A model generated the notes under the pieces. It saw only the letters and a list, made by a program, of their open reading frames with translations, was not told the DNA's origin and searched no databases. A DNA stretch of 14,776 bases from M55B165 sp051744245 (lineage in GTDB: Bacteria > Actinomycetota > Humimicrobiia > Humimicrobiales > Humimicrobiaceae). The stretch is from positions 1 to 14,776 of the forward strand of contig JBNJCV010000043.1 in the NCBI GenBank assembly GCA_051744245.1. The letters are read 5' to 3'. Positions 7,524-14,349 of the stretch are shown one piece after another. Both the position numbers and the translations under genes were made by a program. The stretch's first letter is position 1; the number at the start of each line of letters is the position of its first letter.

Positions 7524-7551
7524 AAATAACAAAAAAACGTTTTTATGTCAA
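7523..7551 (-). promoter_or_regulatory. Sigma-70 type promoter of the corrinoid/MttB transcript
   Basis: On the minus strand a perfect -35, TTGACA (7551-7546), is followed after exactly 17 bases by TATTTT (7528-7523, 4 of 6). The spacer contains operator B and the -10 abuts operator A. The start codon of the corrinoid gene is about 52 bases downstream of the predicted transcription start. The strong -35 with overlapping operators suggests high but tightly repressed expression. Confidence 0.7.
7533..7544. promoter_or_regulatory. LacI-type operator B inside the -35/-10 spacer
   Basis: The palindrome AAAAACGTTTTT lies within the 17-bp promoter spacer. On the minus strand a 17-base stretch running 5' to 3' from 7547 to 7531, CATAAAAACGTTTTTTT, is identical to the + strand sequence at 8682-8698 in front of the repressor gene. 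That identity goes beyond the palindrome itself, which supports recognition by the same protein. Confidence 0.75.
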
Positions 7552-7582
7552 CAAACTATTTATTTTAAAAATGCAACATTTG

Positions 7583-8644
7583 CTATATAGTAATAAAATC
7601 CTTGGTTTTTCCTGCAGGGAAATCTACAGAATCCCTTTCAATAAGCGTGGTCGGCAAGAGGATATTTTTAGTTTTAATATCCTTTCTCTCAACTATATCA
7701 ATCAGTAAATTCATGGCTTTCTGGCCCATAAGTTTTTTAGGTTGTTTTATGGTAGTTAGTCCAGGATCTAAAAAATTCGAAAAGTATACATTGTCAAAGC
7801 CCACCACTGATACATCTTGGGGAACCCTTAAATCCTCTTCCTTTAAAGCTTTTATCAGTCCATAAGCATTGACATCTGATAAAGTAATAAAGGCGGAAGG
7901 CATCTTATTGTTCTTGATATAACTTTTTACAACTTCATAAGTTCCTTCAGTTTCTTTAAGCCTCATGTAATCATCCATTATGATGTATTCTTCCTTTACC
8001 TCTAAATTATTTTTCTTGAGACCCTCTATATATCCAAGGTACCTGTTTTTTGTAGTAGTCTGCTCTTCCAAATTAAAGGTTATGTATCCTATATCCCTAT
8101 GGCCATATTTACATAAGTAATCCACTGCTTTTTGGGTAGCTTCCTTATTATCTATAAGGACTGAAGGTATGCCTTTGTTTTTCAGTTCTCTGTCTGCCGA
8201 TACCAGGGGTATGCCCCTGTTATAAATTTTTTCCACAAAAGATTCATTATTATATCCACTTATAAATATCAGGCCATCAACAAACTGGTCAAGAAGGGTA
8301 TGCACCTGCCTTTCTTCTTCCTCCTTGTCATAAAAAGTGCAGCCGAGAATCAATATATAGCCTCTTTTTCTGGCAACTTCCTCCATTCCCTTTATAACAT
8401 GTGAGCCAAAAGGGTTGGAAATATCCTGAAGTATTACGCCTATAGTATTAGTGCTCCTTGTCCTGAGGCTCCTTGCGATAATATTAGGCCGATACCCCAG
8501 CTTGTCTATAGCCTTTGATACTTTTTTTCTAGTTTTCGCAGTTACTATCCCTTTTTTATTGATAACATTGGAAACAGTGGAGATAGCCACTCCTGCTTCC
8601 CTTGCAATATCTTTTATGGAAGGAGACTTGTATTTTCTTCCCAA
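7583..8644 (-). CDS. LacI-family transcriptional repressor
   Basis: A 353-residue DNA-binding regulator. The N-terminal helix-turn-helix is SIKDIAREAGVAISTVSNVI (residues 9-28). The hinge helix follows at PNIIARSL (53-60), and its Leu60 is the residue that in LacI/PurR wedges into the central CpG of the operator. The C-terminal effector domain is of the periplasmic-binding-protein type: TNTIGVILQDISNPF, DGLIFISG, and the late PQDVSVVGFDN and LTTIKQP motifs. I choose a TTG start at 8644, preceded by GGGA, because it gives the family's normal N-terminus; the in-frame GTG at 8761 would place the promoter and a terminator hairpin inside the gene. Three AAAAACGTTTTT sites, one at its own promoter and two at the corrinoid/MttB promoter, suggest it represses both. 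The inducer is probably the imported compound or a product of it. Confidence 0.92.
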   Translation of the reverse strand: MGRKYKSPSIKDIAREAGVAISTVSNVINKKGIVTAKTRKKVSKAIDKLGYRPNIIARSLRTRSTNTIGVILQDISNPFGSHVIKGMEEVARKRGYILILGCTFYDKEEEERQVHTLLDQFVDGLIFISGYNNESFVEKIYNRGIPLVSADRELKNKGIPSVLIDNKEATQKAVDYLCKYGHRDIGYITFNLEEQTTTKNRYLGYIEGLKKNNLEVKEEYIIMDDYMRLKETEGTYEVVKSYIKNNKMPSAFITLSDVNAYGLIKALKEEDLRVPQDVSVVGFDNVYFSNFLDPGLTTIKQPKKLMGQKAMNLLIDIVERKDIKTKNILLPTTLIERDSVDFPAGKTKDFITI

Positions 8645-8674
8645 TTTTTTCCCATAGTAATTGTAAATACAATA

Positions 8675-8703
8675 ATAATACCATAAAAACGTTTTTTTTA
8701 CAG
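8675..8703 (-). promoter_or_regulatory. Candidate promoter of the LacI-family gene
   Basis: On the minus strand, CTGTAA (8703-8698, 3 of 6) and TATTAT (8680-8675, 5 of 6) are separated by 17 bases. The operator's CpG falls at spacer positions 7-8, the same place as in the corrinoid/MttB promoter. The predicted start of transcription near 8668 leaves a short leader before the TTG start at 8644. The weak -35 fits low expression of a repressor. Confidence 0.55.
8685..8696. promoter_or_regulatory. LacI-type operator C at the repressor's own promoter
   Basis: The palindrome AAAAACGTTTTT lies in the spacer of the proposed repressor promoter, about 41-52 bases before the TTG start. Together with flanking bases it matches operator B over 17 positions (8682-8698). 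Its position implies negative autoregulation. Confidence 0.75.
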
Positions 8704-8724
8704 TATTTTTTACAACCCTGTTTT

Positions 8725-8755
8725 TTAAAATGCTGCCTTGCAGGCAGCATTTTAA
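8725..8755 (-). terminator. Stem-loop terminator after the transaldolase gene
   Basis: A 13-bp perfect inverted repeat: TTAAAATGCTGCC (8725-8737) pairs with GGCAGCATTTTAA (8743-8755) around a 5-base loop. It begins about ten bases after the transaldolase stop and just before the repressor promoter. In the minus-strand transcript the GC-rich core is followed by only four U before A residues, so termination may be incomplete. The symmetry would let it work in either direction. Confidence 0.65.
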
Positions 8756-8764
8756 GGTCACCTA

Positions 8765-9964
8765 TTAAAGATTTAGGGCTTTCTTTCTACCTACGACATG
8801 CTCTTCAATTTCCTTCATTGAATTTGAGAATTGTTCAGCTGTGTATTTAAATGCAGCCTGGTCAACAAAATTATCTATTTTTATTCCATACTCATCATAG
8901 CCTTCTTTAAAATAAGGTATCTTTAAAAGTTTCTGCATTATTTCGTCCGGAACAGGATCATCTATTTGCCTGTATATATCTTTTTGTTCACATATACTCA
9001 TAAAGTCTTTCTGCATATCCGGATTTATGGTATAAACCATATTTCCGCCGGCTACTTTTTCAATATGGTATACGCAACCTGGCTCCGGGCCTACCCTGGC
9101 AGAGCAAAGGAGTAATTTGGAGAGATACCCGTTTTGGGGATCATTTAAAATTTTATGGGCTTTCTTGGCAATGGCAATTCCCGTCCACCTTCTAAGCTCA
9201 TCATTTAGCTCGATGCCTACAGACTTGGCACTCTCATCATAAGCCTCACGGCCTTCAAACCTACCAATCATGATAGTAATAACCGATCGCCACTGTGAAT
9301 AATCTATTCCCCACTCTTTTCCTCTCTGATAGCCCCTCTTTACAGCTTCAGCAACCTGCACTACCTGAGGCACATCAAATACCAAGGTTGCATTGGTGGG
9401 AATTCCTACAGAGGTTAGCAGTTCTATTACATATATGCCTTCTTTAGAGCCAGGGCATTTAATCATGATATTCGGGGAAACCTTCTTTAAAGTTAATCCC
9501 TGCCAAAGCATCTCTTTTACATCGGTTACCAGCCTGGGGTCCACCTGGGCACTTACATAGCCCCTGGTATAATTAGATTCTTCAAAGGAAGGCATATAAA
9601 GTGCTGCTCCCCTTTTAGTAATTTCTTTATATACTTCCCAGGCAAGATCATAGTTGCTTTTCTTGGGATTATCTTTAATTATCTGGTCTACTACCGGATT
9701 AACTTTTTCGGGAATAAGATCCAGTACTTTCCTAGTTAGTCTTGGGTTAGTGGTTACCCCATCATATAAGACATTTTCCGGATGTTCGGGATCAAATAAT
9801 ATTTTCATCCTCTTTTTGGTTAAATCTTTTAAGTCTTCAGGTGCTTTGTCCACCATTTTTTCTGCCCAGCTTTCAAAAATCAATGGGGATGAGTCCCACC
9901 AGACTTCCATTTCCTTTGAACTCTCAGATAGCCTATGTATGGCTGATTTTTCATAATTTGCCAT
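8765..9964 (-). CDS. Transaldolase-family protein, long form
   Basis: A 399-residue cytoplasmic Schiff-base aldolase/transaldolase relative. The barrel motifs are present in order: DGVTTNPRLT (68-77), YVSAQVDPRLV (136-146), the catalytic lysine in MIKCPGSKEG (Lys169), NATLVFDVPQ (191-200) and VITIMIGRFEGR (228-239). It is longer than TalB (about 317) or the short MipB type (about 220), with an N-terminal segment EVWWDSSPLIFESW and a C-terminal extension after residue 300. Such long forms are usually annotated only as transaldolase family, so the substrate may not be the classical sedoheptulose-7-phosphate. The ATG at 9964 has AAGGAGG ten bases upstream, overlapping the E1 beta stop, so the genes are coupled. 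It is the last gene before the stem-loop at 8725-8755. It could shuttle a dihydroxyacetone unit, or cleave a sugar phosphate or sulfosugar. Confidence 0.88.
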   Translation of the reverse strand: MANYEKSAIHRLSESSKEMEVWWDSSPLIFESWAEKMVDKAPEDLKDLTKKRMKILFDPEHPENVLYDGVTTNPRLTRKVLDLIPEKVNPVVDQIIKDNPKKSNYDLAWEVYKEITKRGAALYMPSFEESNYTRGYVSAQVDPRLVTDVKEMLWQGLTLKKVSPNIMIKCPGSKEGIYVIELLTSVGIPTNATLVFDVPQVVQVAEAVKRGYQRGKEWGIDYSQWRSVITIMIGRFEGREAYDESAKSVGIELNDELRRWTGIAIAKKAHKILNDPQNGYLSKLLLCSARVGPEPGCVYHIEKVAGGNMVYTINPDMQKDFMSICEQKDIYRQIDDPVPDEIMQKLLKIPYFKEGYDEYGIKIDNFVDQAAFKYTAEQFSNSMKEIEEHVVGRKKALNL

Positions 9965-9979
9965 TATTGTTTTACCTCC

Positions 9980-10948
9980 TTAAAACTGTTTTACTGCTTT
10001 TATAATATCTTCCTTATGCGGAATGCAAGCCTGCTCCAAGGTAGAATTATAGGGGATTGGAGTGTTAAGCCCGGCAACAATTTTTATGGGTGCATCTAGC
10101 CAGTCAAAGGCTAAGGTATTTACCTTAGCACAAATATCAGATGCTATGCTTCCCCTCTCACAGGCTTCGCTGACAATTACCAAATGGTTGGTTTTCTTAA
10201 CTGAATTTATTAGCGTATCCTCATCAAGGGGCACTAGGGTTCTGGGATCAACTACCTCACAGCTTATCCCTTCTTTCTCCAATTCCTCTGCTGCCTTCAA
10301 AGATTCCAGTGCCATATTTGAATAAGCAAATATGGTTACATCGTTTCCTTCCCTTTTAATGTCAGCCTGCCCAAAAGGAATGCTGTATTCCTTTTCCGGT
10401 ACTTCACCTTTATTTAAGTAAATCATTTTCTGCTCTATGAACATTACCGGGTTATCATCCCTGACTGCGGTTTTTAGCAACCCCTTTGCATCATAAGGGG
10501 TGGAAGGCATTACAACCTTTAAGCCTGGAACATGATAAAACCACGCTTCCAAGCTCTGGGAATGCTGGGCGGCAACACCTCTTCCAGCTCCCCCTTGCGT
10601 CCTTAAAACCAAAGGCACATTCAAGCTGTCGCCGGTCATGTACCTTATTTTAGCAGCCTGGTTGACAATTTGATCCATAGCCAGTGTAGTAAAATCTATA
10701 AACATAATTTCTGCTATTGGCCTGTAGCCTGTCAATGCCGCTCCAACACCTGAGCCGACAATGGCAATTTCAGAAATGGGGGTATTTACAACTCTTTCCG
10801 GTCCATATTTTTCCAGTAAACCACGGTATACCCTAAATGCTCCGCCATATACGCCAATATCTTCTCCAATCAAAAATACTTTTTCATCTCTGTCCATTTC
10901 CTCTATAACTGCTTCTCTTAATGCTTCTCTATATTCAAGTTCCCTCAT
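9980..10948 (-). CDS. Thiamine-diphosphate dehydrogenase E1 beta subunit (PdhB/AcoB-like)
   Basis: A 322-residue beta subunit of an alpha2beta2 2-oxoacid or acetoin dehydrogenase E1; the length is normal. Motifs: REALREAVIEEMDRD (7-21), GEDIGVYGGAF (28-38), and TPISEIAIVGSGVGAA (56-71), whose Glu60 should contact the aminopyrimidine of ThDP. RGVAAQHSQS (123-132) carries the conserved active-site His129, and the C-terminal transketolase-like domain contains VVDPRTLVPLD. It forms the active site at the interface with E1 alpha, encoded 29 bases upstream. The ATG at 10948 follows an AGGAGAAAGGG region. No lipoyl E2 or E3 gene follows; transaldolase comes next. Either it shares E2/E3 encoded elsewhere, or the E1 acts in another reaction. 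Pyruvate, branched-chain 2-oxoacids and acetoin cannot be told apart from the sequence alone. Confidence 0.93.
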   Translation of the reverse strand: MRELEYREALREAVIEEMDRDEKVFLIGEDIGVYGGAFRVYRGLLEKYGPERVVNTPISEIAIVGSGVGAALTGYRPIAEIMFIDFTTLAMDQIVNQAAKIRYMTGDSLNVPLVLRTQGGAGRGVAAQHSQSLEAWFYHVPGLKVVMPSTPYDAKGLLKTAVRDDNPVMFIEQKMIYLNKGEVPEKEYSIPFGQADIKREGNDVTIFAYSNMALESLKAAEELEKEGISCEVVDPRTLVPLDEDTLINSVKKTNHLVIVSEACERGSIASDICAKVNTLAFDWLDAPIKIVAGLNTPIPYNSTLEQACIPHKEDIIKAVKQF

Positions 10949-10977
10949 TTATCTTACCCTTTCTCCTAAATTACAAT

Positions 10978-11946
10978 TTAAATCTGCTTTACTTCTTCCA
11001 GAAATTCACCCAGATCAGGTTCCGGGCTTTCCTCTGCAAATTTAACAGCCTCATCCACTCTTTTTTGGATGTTCTTTTCCATTTTCTCTATTTCCTCTTC
11101 TTTTAAAACACTGTCTTTTATAAGCTGTTTTTTAAAATTTTTCACAGGGTCTTTTTCTTCTTTATAGTATTCTGCTTCTTCTTGTTCCCTGTATTCAGCA
11201 GGATCATTTGGATGGTGACCTGTAAACCTGTATGTCTTTGCTTCTATGAGGGAAGGGCCCTTACCTTTTCTGGCATGCTTTACCGCTTTGTCTACTGTTT
11301 TGAAAACTTCTAAGGTATCGCTTCCTTCTATAATGTATCCCGGCATATTATAAGCATCTGCCCTTTTTCCCACATCCTTGCAAGCTACTGAATCTTCAGA
11401 GCACATAGAAATAGCATACATGTTATTCTCACAAATATAAATTATGGGAAGCTTAAATACCGAAGCCATATTTAAGGATTCATGGAACACTCCATTATTA
11501 GCTGCTCCGTCTCCAAAAAAGCAAATAGCTACACGCCCTTTTCCTTCCATCTTACAGCTAAACCCAGCTCCCACAGATATAGGGATTCCTCCTCCTACAA
11601 TTCCATTAGCGCCTAAAATTCCCAGTTCGGTGTCTGCAATATGCATAGAACCGCCCCGGCCTTTACAATAGCCTGTTTTCTTACCTAGTAGCTCTGCCAT
11701 CATCTTGTTTAGGTCCCCCCCCTTGGCAATACAATGGCCGTGCCCTCTATGGGTTGAAACAATATAGTCCTCTTTCTCAATCGCTGAACAAGCACCCACT
11801 GCCACTGCTTCTTCGCCAAGATAAGGGTGTAGGTAACCCCATATTTTTGCTGTCTGATAAAGCTTTACTGTTTTTTCTTCAAACTTCCTTATCTCCAGCA
11901 ACTTTTCCAACATTGCAATTTTATCTTTTTTATAAACTCTTGCCAT
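10978..11946 (-). CDS. Thiamine-diphosphate dehydrogenase E1 alpha subunit (PdhA/AcoA-like)
   Basis: A 322-residue alpha subunit that binds ThDP-Mg. The ThDP motif runs from GDGAANNG (145-152) to ENN (173-175). Other family blocks are YLGEEAVAVGA (42-52), STHRGHGH (64-71), GRGGSMH (96-102) and the loop TGHHPNDPAEYR (242-253). In that loop the serine that is phosphorylated in mitochondrial E1 is replaced, as expected in bacteria. The C-terminal tail is charged and helical. The ATG at 11946 has GGAGG six bases upstream, and a promoter with a palindromic spacer lies just before it. It is the first gene of the E1 alpha-E1 beta-transaldolase set, right after the SorC regulator gene, which suggests control by that regulator. 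The small size and lack of long extensions resemble AcoA-like acetoin dehydrogenases, but the substrate is uncertain. Confidence 0.93.
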   Translation of the reverse strand: MARVYKKDKIAMLEKLLEIRKFEEKTVKLYQTAKIWGYLHPYLGEEAVAVGACSAIEKEDYIVSTHRGHGHCIAKGGDLNKMMAELLGKKTGYCKGRGGSMHIADTELGILGANGIVGGGIPISVGAGFSCKMEGKGRVAICFFGDGAANNGVFHESLNMASVFKLPIIYICENNMYAISMCSEDSVACKDVGKRADAYNMPGYIIEGSDTLEVFKTVDKAVKHARKGKGPSLIEAKTYRFTGHHPNDPAEYREQEEAEYYKEEKDPVKNFKKQLIKDSVLKEEEIEKMEKNIQKRVDEAVKFAEESPEPDLGEFLEEVKQI

Positions 11947-11982
11947 TAAATGCCTCCAATTGCTAGTTTCTGATTTTTACTT

Positions 11983-12011
11983 ATTATATGCAATTAATTG
12001 CGAATATGCAA
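11983..12011 (-). promoter_or_regulatory. Promoter of the E1/transaldolase operon with palindromic spacer
   Basis: On the minus strand, TTGCAT (12011-12006) and a perfect TATAAT (11988-11983) are separated by 17 bases. The spacer contains the 12-bp palindrome GCAATTAATTGC (11990-12001), and ATATGCAA is repeated directly at 11986-11993 and 12004-12011. The poor -35 with an ideal -10 and repeated GCAA/TTGC units suggest regulation by a bound protein, plausibly the SorC-family product of the adjacent gene. Whether it activates or represses cannot be seen. Confidence 0.65.
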
Positions 12012-12016
12012 CAAAA

Positions 12017-12964
12017 TTAAATTTTACTTAGTATAGATTCTGCAGCCTGACTATCTGTTACTAGTATATTTACTAATCTACCCCTCAGAGCCCCCAATAT
12101 TGCAGCAGACTTTACCTTACTGCCAGCAATTCCTATAGAATAAGGAACTTTAAACAGTTCCTTTACCGGCATGGCAATAATCCTTCCCTTTAGGCTGCTG
12201 TCACAGATATTTCCTTCAATATTAAAAAAATGGGAAAACACATCACCGATTGCTTTATTTTTTTTCAAGGACTCCAAGTCATCTTTGCTTATGTGACCTG
12301 TTTTTATAAGGGTGGAAACAACTTTAGGATAAAGCGCTCCAATTCCCACCAGGGCTATGGCTATCTTGTCAAAGTAATCAGTAGTTCTTTTAATTGATGT
12401 TTCATTTAAAAACAAATCCCTGCTCTTCTTTGAATCAACTATAGCAGGAGCATACAAAAGGTGAGGCTCTACATTAAATTTAGAAGCAAACCTCCTGGCA
12501 ATATCATGGCAGTTTAGGTTAACAGACAACTGATGTATGCCCCCGGTGATCTGTACTACCTCCACATCTTTATTGATTTTTGCCGGAAGACTATTTACTA
12601 CTTCATTAACTGTGGTACCCCACGAGACACCAATAATATCCTTGTCCTTTATTATCTCCAAAAGGTAACTGGCAGCTGCTTGGCCCAACTTGGTTTTAAG
12701 TTCAATATCCGAGAGTCCACTGTTTTTCACCACAATGGCCCTCTTTAAGCTAAACTTCTTTTCAAGCTGCTCTTCTAGATTGGACACATTCTTTATGGGG
12801 TCAACTATATTTATCCTTACTATACCCGTATCCAGAGCTCTTTTCAGTATCCTGTTTACCTGGTATTTTGAAATCTTTAATTTATTGGATATGTCTTCCT
12901 GGGTCAGCCCCTCTTTATAATAAAGGTTGGAAACCTTTACCATAAGCTTTGTATCATAACTCAT
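12017..12964 (-). CDS. SorC-family sugar-responsive transcriptional regulator
   Basis: A 315-residue regulator. The N-terminal winged HTH lies at about residues 8-50, with LTQEDISNKLKISKYQVNRIL (20-40) as the helix-turn-helix. The rest is a SorC/DeoR-type effector domain, structurally related to sugar-phosphate isomerases: GVSWGTTVNEVVNSL, VQITGG, LLYAPAIV, ALVGIGALYP, GDVFSHFF, and the closing ILGALRGRLVNILVTDSQAA. Such proteins bind phosphorylated sugars or polyols. It is the last gene of the transketolase/isomerase operon, starting 3 bases after the isomerase stop with only a weak ribosome site, so it is probably translationally coupled. Its best candidate target is the promoter immediately downstream, in front of E1 alpha, and possibly its own operon's promoter outside the window. 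A phosphorylated or sulfonated sugar from the pathway is the likely effector. Confidence 0.92.
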   Translation of the reverse strand: MSYDTKLMVKVSNLYYKEGLTQEDISNKLKISKYQVNRILKRALDTGIVRINIVDPIKNVSNLEEQLEKKFSLKRAIVVKNSGLSDIELKTKLGQAAASYLLEIIKDKDIIGVSWGTTVNEVVNSLPAKINKDVEVVQITGGIHQLSVNLNCHDIARRFASKFNVEPHLLYAPAIVDSKKSRDLFLNETSIKRTTDYFDKIAIALVGIGALYPKVVSTLIKTGHISKDDLESLKKNKAIGDVFSHFFNIEGNICDSSLKGRIIAMPVKELFKVPYSIGIAGSKVKSAAILGALRGRLVNILVTDSQAAESILSKI

Positions 12965-12967
12965 AAC

Positions 12968-13390
12968 TTATTTTTCCAGTTCTTCTATTTTTTTAACTTT
13001 TTTAACCGTACCGCCAGTCCTTTCGATATCCAGCCATACTTTAAGTATTTCCTGGGCAAGGCTTCTACCTATTATAAAGGCACCCATGGTAAGAACCTGA
13101 CAATCATTTGAGAGAATTGATCTTTGTGCCGAATAAAGATCATGGCATACTGCTGCCCTTATTCCCTTAAACTTGTTTGCGCATATTGCCATACCGATTC
13201 CTGTGCCACAAACCAAAATACCCCTATCAAAACTGCCTTTCTGCACTGCTTCAGTTACATCTTTTGCCACATCAGGATAATCATCTTTTATAGGAAACTT
13301 CTGATATTCAATGTTTTTTTCCTCCAGTATTTCTATTAAATCTTCCATTCTCTCTACCGCATTTGGGTCACATCCTATTGCAATTTTCAT
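12968..13390 (-). CDS. RpiB/LacAB-family sugar-phosphate isomerase, probably tetrose type
   Basis: A 140-residue aldose-ketose isomerase. I choose the ATG at 13390, with AGGAG eight bases upstream, giving the family start MKIAIGCD; an ATG six codons earlier overlaps the transketolase stop as ATGA. The catalytic cysteine is in place (GILVCGTGIG, Cys61), as are the Rossmann core and HDLYSAQ. Three features differ from RpiB as I recall it. The DHxG motif is Asp-Pro-Asn-Ala (8-11). The ring-opening His of the HND motif is Ser94 in LSNDCQVLTMG. The C-terminal GGRH with phosphate-binding arginines is GGTVKKVKK. The ring-opening residue is needless for a tetrose, which cannot close a normal ring, so an erythrose/erythrulose-type or sulfotetrose substrate is plausible (compare EryI and SqwI). 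Placement right after a split transketolase supports that idea; it remains inference. Confidence 0.9.
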   Translation of the reverse strand: MKIAIGCDPNAVERMEDLIEILEEKNIEYQKFPIKDDYPDVAKDVTEAVQKGSFDRGILVCGTGIGMAICANKFKGIRAAVCHDLYSAQRSILSNDCQVLTMGAFIIGRSLAQEILKVWLDIERTGGTVKKVKKIEELEK

Positions 13391-13404
13391 GGTCATCTCT
13401 CCTC

Positions 13405-14349
13405 TCATAAATTAATAAAATTCCGGATACTTTCTGCAATTTTTGGAGGGGTCAACCCATAATACTCCATTACCTCTTCATATTCCCCTACTTTTGCAAA
13501 TACGTCGTTTACCCCAATTTTCTTAAGCTTTACTGGGTTATTGGTTGAAAGTATGTTGGATACTGCGCTTCCCAATCCATTTATAATATTATGTTCTTCC
13601 ACAGTCACTACCTTTTTTGTTTTAGCACTTGATTTTAAAATCAATTCCTTATCTATTGGTTTTATGGTATGCATGTTAATAACTTCTGCGTCAATATCCT
13701 TAGCTTCCAGTATTTGCGCTGCGTCAAGGGACCTAGAAACTGTAGAAGAGACAGCAATTATGGTAATATCTGACCCTTCCCTTAACACTTTGCCCTTACC
13801 TATTACAAATTCTGCATCTCGGGCATTAATTCTTTTTGCCTCTTGCCTGTGTACCCTGAAATAAACAGGCCCGTCAAGCTCAACAATCTTCTGTAAGGCT
13901 TTCCTGTATTCTGGACCATCTGCGGGGGAAACAATAGTTATATTGGGTATAGAACTAAGGATGCCCACGTCTTCCAGCACCACATGGGTTGGCCCCAAGG
14001 CGCTAACAGAAAAACCGCAATTGTTTCCCATAATATTTACATTTAGTTCTGTCTTGCATACATCATCCCTTATTTGCTCAAAACACCTGCAAGTTATAAA
14101 TGGGACATAGGCAGCAATAAAGGGTATTCTACCAGTCAGTGCCATTCCCGCAGCATGGCTCATAGCACTTTGTTCCTGGATCCCAAACTCAAAATGCCTC
14201 TCAGGGTATTTCTGGTTGAACGGTCCCCCTGAAGCCCCCAGCGAGCTGTCACAGGAGACATAAACTACATCAGGATTTTTCTCCCCCAGCTCCAGGAGCG
14301 CTTCGCTTACTACCTTTCTGGGGTTTTCATATATATTTTCATGTTCCAA
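13405..14349 (-). CDS. Transketolase, C-terminal subunit
   Basis: A 314-residue split transketolase half carrying the pyrimidine-binding and C-terminal domains; the family's usual length is about 310. Key blocks: CDSSLGASGGPF (33-44), RHFEFGIQEQSAM (51-63) whose Glu59 should activate ThDP, YVPFITCRCFEQIRDDV (81-97), LGPTH (118-122) with the substrate-binding His, and the final-domain stretches DITIIAVSS and VVTVEEHN. It works as a complex with the N-terminal subunit. The start is TTG at 14349, 10 bases after GGAG and overlapping the end of the N-subunit gene; no in-frame ATG exists nearby. It overlaps the proposed early isomerase ATG by ATGA. Sugar phosphates are the normal substrates. In the sulfo-transketolase pathway a similar split pair (SqwGH) acts on sulfofructose, so the substrate is open. 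Confidence 0.93.
   Translation of the reverse strand: MEHENIYENPRKVVSEALLELGEKNPDVVYVSCDSSLGASGGPFNQKYPERHFEFGIQEQSAMSHAAGMALTGRIPFIAAYVPFITCRCFEQIRDDVCKTELNVNIMGNNCGFSVSALGPTHVVLEDVGILSSIPNITIVSPADGPEYRKALQKIVELDGPVYFRVHRQEAKRINARDAEFVIGKGKVLREGSDITIIAVSSTVSRSLDAAQILEAKDIDAEVINMHTIKPIDKELILKSSAKTKKVVTVEEHNIINGLGSAVSNILSTNNPVKLKKIGVNDVFAKVGEYEEVMEYYGLTPPKIAESIRNFINL

Noticed and set aside
7573..7583. GCAA/TTGC hairpin followed by T residues after the LacI-family gene
   Set aside because: The stem is only 4 bp with a 3-base loop, too weak to call a terminator despite the following T-run.
7583..8761. Longer LacI-family frame starting at GTG 8761
   Set aside because: It would add 39 residues unlike any LacI N-terminus and would translate through the terminator hairpin, the operator and the promoter.
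12968..13408. Earlier isomerase start at ATG 13408, overlapping the transketolase stop
   Set aside because: The ATG at 13390 gives the family's normal MKIAIGCD start and has AGGAG at good spacing. The earlier start cannot be fully excluded.
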